This document shows positions 1-5,309 of a stretch of 5,309 nt of DNA, piece by piece. Numbering within the stretch: the stretch's first letter is position 1; each line of letters opens with the position of its first letter. A model generated the notes under the pieces. The model saw nothing but the letters and a program-made list of their open reading frames with translations. It was not told the origin of the DNA and ran no database searches. The stretch spans positions 1-5,309 of the forward strand of contig CAMEMX010000110.1 of NCBI GenBank assembly GCA_945927915.1, in the 5' to 3' direction. The stretch is from an uncultured Clostridia bacterium. Its GTDB lineage: Bacteria > Bacillota > Clostridia > Oscillospirales > Oscillospiraceae. The position numbers were made by a program, and so were the translations under genes.

Positions 1-14
1 ATTCACTTTTCGTC

Positions 15-22
15 AAAGGAGG
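15..22 (+). promoter_or_regulatory. Ribosome binding site of dnaB
   Basis: AAAGGAGG lies 9 nt before the ATG at 32 and is a near-perfect complement of the 16S rRNA 3' end. It decides the start. The dnaB frame stays open up to the window edge, but only this ATG has both a Shine-Dalgarno sequence and the expected N-terminus of the family. No promoter is visible in the 31 bases available upstream. Confidence 0.85.
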
Positions 23-31
23 GACACACCC

Positions 32-1381
32 ATGGAGGACATTCTCGGCCGGCAGGCGCCGCACTCTTTGGAGGCGGAGCAATCCGTCCTCGGCTCGATG
101 CTCATCGACAGCCGCTGCGTCAACGACGTCATCGGCATGGTGCGCCCCGACGACTTCTACCTGCAAACCAACCGCGACATCTACGAGACGATCTACGAGA
201 TGTTCAGCTACTCGCAGGTCATCGACCCGGTCACCGTCCTCGACAAAATGCGCGAGCGTGGTGTCTACGATGAGCAGAATTCGACCAAATACATCATGCA
301 GCTCATGGAGATCACGCCCACGGCTGCAAACGTCAAGCAGTACGCCCAGATCGTCCGGGACAAGTCCCTGCTGCGCAAACTGACGGACGCCGCGTCGAAC
401 ATTCTCGACACGGTCTACGACGGCGCGGGCAGCGCACAGGATATGCTCGAGGCCGCGGAAAAGCAGATCTATGCCCTGCGCCGCGGCAACACGAACGAGT
501 CGCTCGAGCACGTCGGCACGATCCTTCTGAAGGTCTTCGACCGTCTGACGGAGCTTTCCGAATCGGGCAGCGAGATCTCCGGCATCTCGACGGGTCTGCG
601 CGACCTCGACAAATTCATCAGCGGCCTGAACAAGACCGACCTGATGCTCCTTGCCGCCCGTCCCGGCATGGGCAAGACCTCGATGGCGCTGAACATTGCG
701 CTGAACGTCGCAAAAAAATACCCCAAGAAGACCGTCGCGTTCTTCTCGCTGGAAATGTCCAAGCAGCAGCTCGTCACGCGCCTGCTTGCCAACGAGAGCT
801 TCGTCGACAACAAAAAGCTCACCACCGGTCAGCTCACCGTGGACGAATGGGGCAAGATCGGCATCGCCTCGTCGGCGCTTTCGCAGACCGACCTGCGCGT
901 GGATGACAACCCCTCCGTCACCGTCGCGGAGATGAACGCCATCTGCCGCCGCATCGACGATCTGGCCCTCGTCGTGATCGACTACCTCCAGCTCATGACC
1001 TCCTCCGGCTCGAAGAACACCTACGGCGGCGAAAACCGCCAGCAGGTCGTCTCGGACATCTCGCGTTCGCTCAAGATCATGGCCAAGGAGCTGAACGTGC
1101 CGGTTTTGTGCCTGTCGCAGCTCTCGCGTGCCAACGAAAGCCGTCAGGACAAGCGTCCGATGCTCTCGGACCTGCGCGAGTCGGGCGCCATCGAGCAGGA
1201 CGCGGACGAGGTGCTCTTCCTCTACCGCGAGGATTATTACAATAAGGAGACGGAGAAGCAGAACGTCGCCGAGTGCATCGTGGCGAAGAACCGCCACGGC
1301 GAGACCGGCACGATCGAGCTGCAATGGCTCCCGCAGTTCACCACCTTCGCCGACAGGGAGTGGCGCCACAATGAAGGCTGA
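32..1381 (+). CDS. dnaB: Replicative DNA helicase DnaB
   Basis: Hexameric 5'-3' helicase that unwinds the chromosomal replication fork using ATP and interacts with primase (named DnaC in Bacillus). The 449-residue length is normal for the family. The N-terminal DnaB domain (about 8-110) contains the typical APHSLEAEQSVLGSML stretch. A linker follows, then a RecA-like motor domain from about 180. In the motor domain I see Walker A ARPGMGKTS (209-217), the catalytic glutamate in FSLEMS (E241), Walker B VVIDYLQL (314-321, D317), the LSQLSR segment (361-366), and K419/R421 in AKNRHG, which match the trans-acting basic finger residues of Geobacillus DnaB. No intein interrupts the motor domain, a common insertion place in this family. 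The ATG at 32 is fixed by a strong ribosome binding site. The last 11 nt overlap tilS, which suggests co-transcription and coupling. rplI often precedes dnaB in bacteria, but it would lie outside the window. Confidence 0.97.
   Translation: MEDILGRQAPHSLEAEQSVLGSMLIDSRCVNDVIGMVRPDDFYLQTNRDIYETIYEMFSYSQVIDPVTVLDKMRERGVYDEQNSTKYIMQLMEITPTAANVKQYAQIVRDKSLLRKLTDAASNILDTVYDGAGSAQDMLEAAEKQIYALRRGNTNESLEHVGTILLKVFDRLTELSESGSEISGISTGLRDLDKFISGLNKTDLMLLAARPGMGKTSMALNIALNVAKKYPKKTVAFFSLEMSKQQLVTRLLANESFVDNKKLTTGQLTVDEWGKIGIASSALSQTDLRVDDNPSVTVAEMNAICRRIDDLALVVIDYLQLMTSSGSKNTYGGENRQQVVSDISRSLKIMAKELNVPVLCLSQLSRANESRQDKRPMLSDLRESGAIEQDADEVLFLYREDYYNKETEKQNVAECIVAKNRHGETGTIELQWLPQFTTFADREWRHNEG
1355..1360 (+). 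promoter_or_regulatory. Ribosome binding site of tilS inside dnaB
   Basis: AGGGAG lies within the last dnaB codons, 10 nt before the tilS ATG at 1371. Ribosomes finishing dnaB would uncover it and could re-initiate at the overlapping start. It supports ATG 1371 over the in-frame ATG at 1128, which is buried in the conserved part of dnaB. Confidence 0.6.
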
Positions 1382-2693
1382 GGTCGCCCGCTTCTGCCGG
1401 GAGGAAGGACTGTTTTCGGCGGGGGACCGGGTGGTTTGTGCGCTCTCCGGCGGTGCAGACTCCATGGCGATGCTGTGGTGTCTGCATTCTTTACAGGCCG
1501 GGCTGGGCATCACCGTCTCCGCCGCCCACTTCAACCACCGTCTGCGCGGCGCGGAGGCCGACCGCGACGAGGCGTTCGTCCGCGCCTTCTGCGCCGGGCG
1601 CGGCATCGCCCTGACCGTCGGCAGCGCCGACGTCGCGCAGTACGCCAAAGACCACGGGCAGAGCCTTGAGGAGGCCGCCCGCGAATGCCGCTACGCCTTT
1701 TTGCGGGCGCTTCCCTGCGACAAGCTCGCCACGGCGCACACCGCCGACGACAACGCCGAGACGGTGCTGCTGCACCTGCTGCGCGGCAGCGGCCTGCGCG
1801 GCCTGTGCGGCATTCCGCCGCAGCGGGGCAGCATCGTCCGGCCGCTCCTGTCCGTCACGCGGGAACAGGTCACCGCGTTTCTGCGCGAGGAGGGTATCGC
1901 GTGGGTCGAGGATTCGACCAACGCCGAGGAATTTTGCACGCGCAACCGCCTGCGCCGCCGCGTCCTGCCGGAGCTGAACGCGCTTTCGCCGCGATTTTCC
2001 GAACGCCTGACCACGCAGTCGCGCCTCCTGCGCGAGGAGGACGCGTATCTGGACAGCCTCGCCGCCGCGCTTTTGCGGGAGGAGGACGGCGTTTTCGCCT
2101 GCGCACCGCTGCGCGAGGCGCCGGAGGTGCTGCAACGCAGGGCGCTGCGTCTGATGACGCGCCGCCTCCTGCCGCAGGACGTGTCCTTTGCCCATATTTC
2201 CGCGCTGCAGGCGCTGCTCGTCTCGCCCGCCCCCTCGGCGCAGTGCGACCTGCCGGGCGGCGTCATCGCCCGTCGCCGCTACGACGGCCTCGAGCTGACA
2301 CGCCCGTCGCCGGAGAGCTTTCCCGAAACGCCGCTGTCCGTTCCCGGCGAGACGGTCCTGCCCGTCCCCGGCCTTAAAATCACCTGCGAGATCACGGAAA
2401 ATTTCAAAAAAATTGCAAATACCCCGTTCCGTTTTGCAATAAAATATGATATGATAACGCAAAGCATCCTGCGCCCGCGCCGGGCGGGAGACAGAATGTC
2501 CACCGACGGCGTACACACCAAAACGCTGAAAAAGCTGTTCATCGAGCGGCGCATCCCGCGTGCGCAGCGCGGCGTGACGGCGGTGCTTGCCTGCGGCAGC
2601 AATGTGCTGGCCGTTGCGGGCATCGGGGCGGATGTCAGGTATATTCCCGCGGCGGGGGAGCCCGCCGTGATCATTCAAATAGAATCTATATAG
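1371..2693 (+). CDS. tilS: tRNA(Ile)-lysidine synthetase TilS
   Basis: Cytoplasmic N-type ATP pyrophosphatase that joins lysine to C34 of tRNA-Ile(CAU), so that it reads AUA and is charged with isoleucine. It is 440 residues long, a full-length size. The N-terminal catalytic domain shows the PP-loop SGGADSM (26-32), the family signature HFNHRLRG (53-60) and the AHTADDNAETV segment (122-132) followed by LLRGSGLRGL. A middle substrate-binding region begins near the RNRLRRRVLPEL stretch. The C-terminal domain (about 365-440) has the LRPRRAGDRM and LKKLFIERRIPRAQR segments typical of TilS. The second residue of the family's frequent AHHxDD motif is Thr here (T124); I believe this is common in clostridial homologues. 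The start at ATG 1371 gives the expected N-terminus and an 11-nt overlap with dnaB. The gene is GC-rich except for an AT-rich island at about 2397-2462, listed separately as a candidate promoter region. Confidence 0.96.
   Translation: MKAEVARFCREEGLFSAGDRVVCALSGGADSMAMLWCLHSLQAGLGITVSAAHFNHRLRGAEADRDEAFVRAFCAGRGIALTVGSADVAQYAKDHGQSLEEAARECRYAFLRALPCDKLATAHTADDNAETVLLHLLRGSGLRGLCGIPPQRGSIVRPLLSVTREQVTAFLREEGIAWVEDSTNAEEFCTRNRLRRRVLPELNALSPRFSERLTTQSRLLREEDAYLDSLAAALLREEDGVFACAPLREAPEVLQRRALRLMTRRLLPQDVSFAHISALQALLVSPAPSAQCDLPGGVIARRRYDGLELTRPSPESFPETPLSVPGETVLPVPGLKITCEITENFKKIANTPFRFAIKYDMITQSILRPRRAGDRMSTDGVHTKTLKKLFIERRIPRAQRGVTAVLACGSNVLAVAGIGADVRYIPAAGEPAVIIQIESI
2412..2440 (+). repeat. 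Inverted repeat in the AT-rich island of tilS
   Basis: ATTGCAAA (2412-2419) and its exact reverse complement TTTGCAAT (2433-2440) flank a 13-nt spacer. Each arm contains the self-complementary hexamer TTGCAA, and the two hexamers are centred 21 bp apart, about two helical turns. It lies just upstream of the candidate -10 element, where a repressor or activator would bind. The repeat is seen directly; an operator role is only inference. A weak RNA hairpin is the alternative. Confidence 0.35.
2447..2455 (+). promoter_or_regulatory. Candidate internal promoter (extended -10) for hpt-ftsH
   Basis: TGATATGAT fits the extended -10 pattern TGnTATAAT with one mismatch. A second TATGAT at 2445-2450 overlaps it. 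The best-placed -35 candidate, TTCCGT at 2427-2432 with a 17-nt spacer, is poor, so recognition would rely on the extended -10. Transcription would start near 2461-2464, about 250 nt before hpt and inside tilS. The surrounding 22 codons (2397-2462) end in A or T in 16 cases, unlike the GC-ending codons of the rest of the gene, which suggests a constraint at the DNA level. The position fits a secondary promoter that uncouples hpt-ftsH from dnaB-tilS. Chance matches are easy in AT-rich DNA, so confidence is limited. Confidence 0.35.
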
Positions 2694-2711
2694 AAAAAGA
2701 GGAGATGCACT

Positions 2712-3251
2712 ATGCTTCAAGACATCGAGCGCGTTCTGATTTCCGAGAAACAGCTTCAGGAGCGGATCGCCGAGCTGGGCAAGCAGCTTGCCGCCGACTA
2801 CGCCGATAAGGAGCCGATCTTCGTCGGCGTTCTCAAGGGCGTCGTCAATTTCTTCACGGATATGGTGCGGGCCACCCCGATCCGCTGCCAGTATGACTTC
2901 ATGGCAGTCTCGTCCTATGGCTCCGGCACCTCCACCAGCGGCAACGTCCGCCTGCTCAAGGACATTTCCACGGACATCCACGGTCGCCATGTCATCATTT
3001 TAGAGGACATTCTCGACAGCGGCCTGACGCTGGAATTTGTCAAAAAGCGTCTGCTGAGCATGGAGCCTGCCTCTTTGAAGATCTGCACGCTGCTCGATAA
3101 GCCGGAGCGCCGCCGCGTCGACATCACCGCGGACTATATCGGCTTCACCATTCCGAACGAATTCGTCGTCGGCTACGGGCTGGATTACAAGGAATTTTAC
3201 CGCAACCTGCCCTTCGTGGGTGTCCTGAAGCCGGAGGTCTATTCCAAATAA
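2712..3251 (+). CDS. hpt: Hypoxanthine (guanine) phosphoribosyltransferase
   Basis: Type I phosphoribosyltransferase of purine salvage in the cytoplasm. It converts hypoxanthine, and usually guanine, plus PRPP to IMP or GMP and pyrophosphate. The 179-residue length is typical for bacterial Hpt/HprT. Visible motifs are the LKG loop (41-43) that contacts pyrophosphate, the flexible loop SSYG (67-70), and the PRPP-binding signature EDILDSGLTL (98-107). In that signature E98/D99 bind ribose and D102 corresponds to the catalytic base. K130 in LLDKPERR and F151-V152 in NEFVVGYGLDY are purine-pocket residues, and R164 lies in FYRNLPFVGVL. The ATG at 2712 sits 7 nt after AGAGGAG (2698-2704). The ATG at 2705 directly abuts that site and is out of frame. 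The gap after tilS is 18 nt. The gene is also called hprT in Bacillus, where it likewise lies between tilS and ftsH. Specificity for guanine cannot be read from the sequence. Confidence 0.96.
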   Translation: MLQDIERVLISEKQLQERIAELGKQLAADYADKEPIFVGVLKGVVNFFTDMVRATPIRCQYDFMAVSSYGSGTSTSGNVRLLKDISTDIHGRHVIILEDILDSGLTLEFVKKRLLSMEPASLKICTLLDKPERRRVDITADYIGFTIPNEFVVGYGLDYKEFYRNLPFVGVLKPEVYSK

Positions 3252-3256
3252 AGGAG
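3251..3256 (+). promoter_or_regulatory. Ribosome binding site of ftsH overlapping the hpt stop
   Basis: AAGGAG begins on the last base of the hpt TAA (3249-3251) and ends 7 nt before the TTG at 3264. It decides the ftsH start. The hpt stop is in the ftsH frame and blocks upstream extension, no other start codon lies between, and the next ATG (3312) would cut away most of the first membrane segment. The overlap makes coupled translation with hpt likely. Confidence 0.8.
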
Positions 3257-3263
3257 TCCCGCT

Positions 3264-5121
<1,858 letters not shown>

Positions 5122-5144
<23 letters not shown>

Positions 5145-5187
5145 CCATGCAGACGTGAGCACAACCTACAGCCCGGACGAGAGCGCC
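5122..5187 (+). repeat. 17-bp direct repeat across the ftsH 3' end
   Basis: GCCCGGACGAGAGCGCC occurs at 5122-5138, inside the last ftsH codons, and again without mismatch at 5171-5187 in the spacer, offset by 49 bp. The matched block ends at both edges. The copies flank 32 bp that include the ftsH stop codon. Origin as a short tandem duplication or slippage scar is inference. No inverted ends or target-site pattern suggests a mobile element. Confidence 0.75.
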
Positions 5188-5219
5188 TTCTGCCCCGGTC
5201 TGCACTTCCGGTCTCTCAA

Positions 5220-5246
5220 CTCCACGGGCGCATCGCGCCCGTGGAG
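5220..5246 (+). terminator. Perfect GC-rich hairpin between ftsH and tRNA-Arg, possible terminator
   Basis: CTCCACGGGCG (5220-5230) pairs perfectly with CGCCCGTGGAG (5236-5246). The 5-nt loop CATCG can close one more C-G pair. It lies 75 nt after the ftsH stop and 23 nt before the tRNA, where an operon terminator is expected. No T-run follows on either strand, so it is not a canonical intrinsic terminator. It could be a U-tract-independent terminator, a 3'-end-protecting hairpin or an RNA processing site. Confidence 0.45.
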
Positions 5247-5269
5247 CTCCCCATAACCGCTTCATACAC

Positions 5270-5309
5270 GCCCCCGTAGCTCAGTTGGATAGAGCATTCG
5301 CCTCCTAAG
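5270..5309 (+). tRNA. tRNA-Arg(CCT), 5' part, cut by the window end
   Basis: The 40 bases fit the first half of a tRNA. They give acceptor strand GCCCCCG (5270-5276), TA, D stem GCTC/GAGC (5279-5282 and 5292-5295) around a canonical AGTTGGATA loop, then the anticodon stem strand TTCGC (5297-5301). The anticodon loop starts CT, then CCT (5304-5306), then AA. The anticodon reads AGG, hence arginine. The 3' half, which would confirm the acceptor and T stems, lies outside the window. No convincing promoter of its own is visible in the spacer, so it may be transcribed from ftsH or from a weak unseen promoter. Confidence 0.93.

Noticed and set aside
656..682. Possible intein insertion around the DnaB Walker A region
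   Set aside because: The motor domain reads through without interruption and the protein has the ordinary length.
1128..1370. Upstream in-frame extension of tilS to ATG 1128
   Set aside because: The extra 81 residues are an Arg/Ser-rich out-of-frame reading of conserved dnaB sequence. ATG 1371 gives the normal TilS N-terminus.
2686..2697. TATATA and the palindrome CTATATAG at the end of tilS as a promoter for hpt
   Set aside because: No -35 element lies at proper distance, and transcription would start on the hpt ribosome binding site. It is better explained as the AT-rich junction of two genes.
1491..2990. 499-codon open frame on the minus strand across tilS and hpt
   Set aside because: It spans the junction of two well-supported genes, is Arg/Ala/Gly-rich without domains, and is a GC-bias artefact.
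5148..5204. Inverted repeat TGCAGAC (5148-5154) / GTCTGCA (5198-5204) after ftsH
   Set aside because: Only 7 bp with a 43-nt spacer, which is readily expected by chance in GC-rich DNA.
5270..5309. tRNA-Arg(CCT) as an integration site for a mobile element
   Set aside because: tRNA-Arg genes are often used this way, but the 3' half and downstream sequence are outside the window and no attachment repeat can be seen.

Overview
The window looks like a stretch of a GC-rich Gram-positive (Bacillota) chromosome, most plausibly a clostridial lineage such as Oscillospiraceae. The evidence is the tilS-hpt-ftsH gene order known from Bacillota, strong AAGGAG-type ribosome binding sites at the genes, tight head-to-tail packing, and protein sequences that read like clostridial homologues. 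Codon third positions are mostly G or C. The taxon is an inference from gene order and sequence feel, not from a database comparison.

Layout, all on the + strand: dnaB (replicative helicase, 32-1381) overlaps tilS (tRNA-Ile lysidine synthetase, 1371-2693) by 11 nt. An 18-nt gap leads to hpt (hypoxanthine phosphoribosyltransferase, 2712-3251), and a 12-nt gap leads to ftsH (membrane AAA+ zinc protease, 3264-5144, TTG start). A 125-nt spacer (5145-5269) carries the second copy of a 17-bp direct repeat and a perfect GC-rich hairpin. The window ends inside the 5' half of a tRNA-Arg(CCT) gene (from 5270). No gene is visibly broken, and there are no mobile elements, CRISPR arrays or inteins. No stretch over 300 bases lacks a gene.

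The four proteins serve basic functions: fork unwinding, decoding of AUA codons, purine salvage and membrane-protein quality control. Spacing and ribosome binding sites suggest one co-transcribed, partly translationally coupled unit. The most notable non-coding signal is an AT-rich island inside tilS (about 2397-2462). It combines an extended -10 sequence with an inverted repeat and could be an internal promoter/operator for hpt-ftsH. Also worth noting, tilS, hpt and ftsH lie in the same reading frame, separated by one stop codon each, although TilS and Hpt are fused proteins in Listeria. I see no convincing new biological system. This is an ordinary core-genome operon with a few regulatory curiosities.
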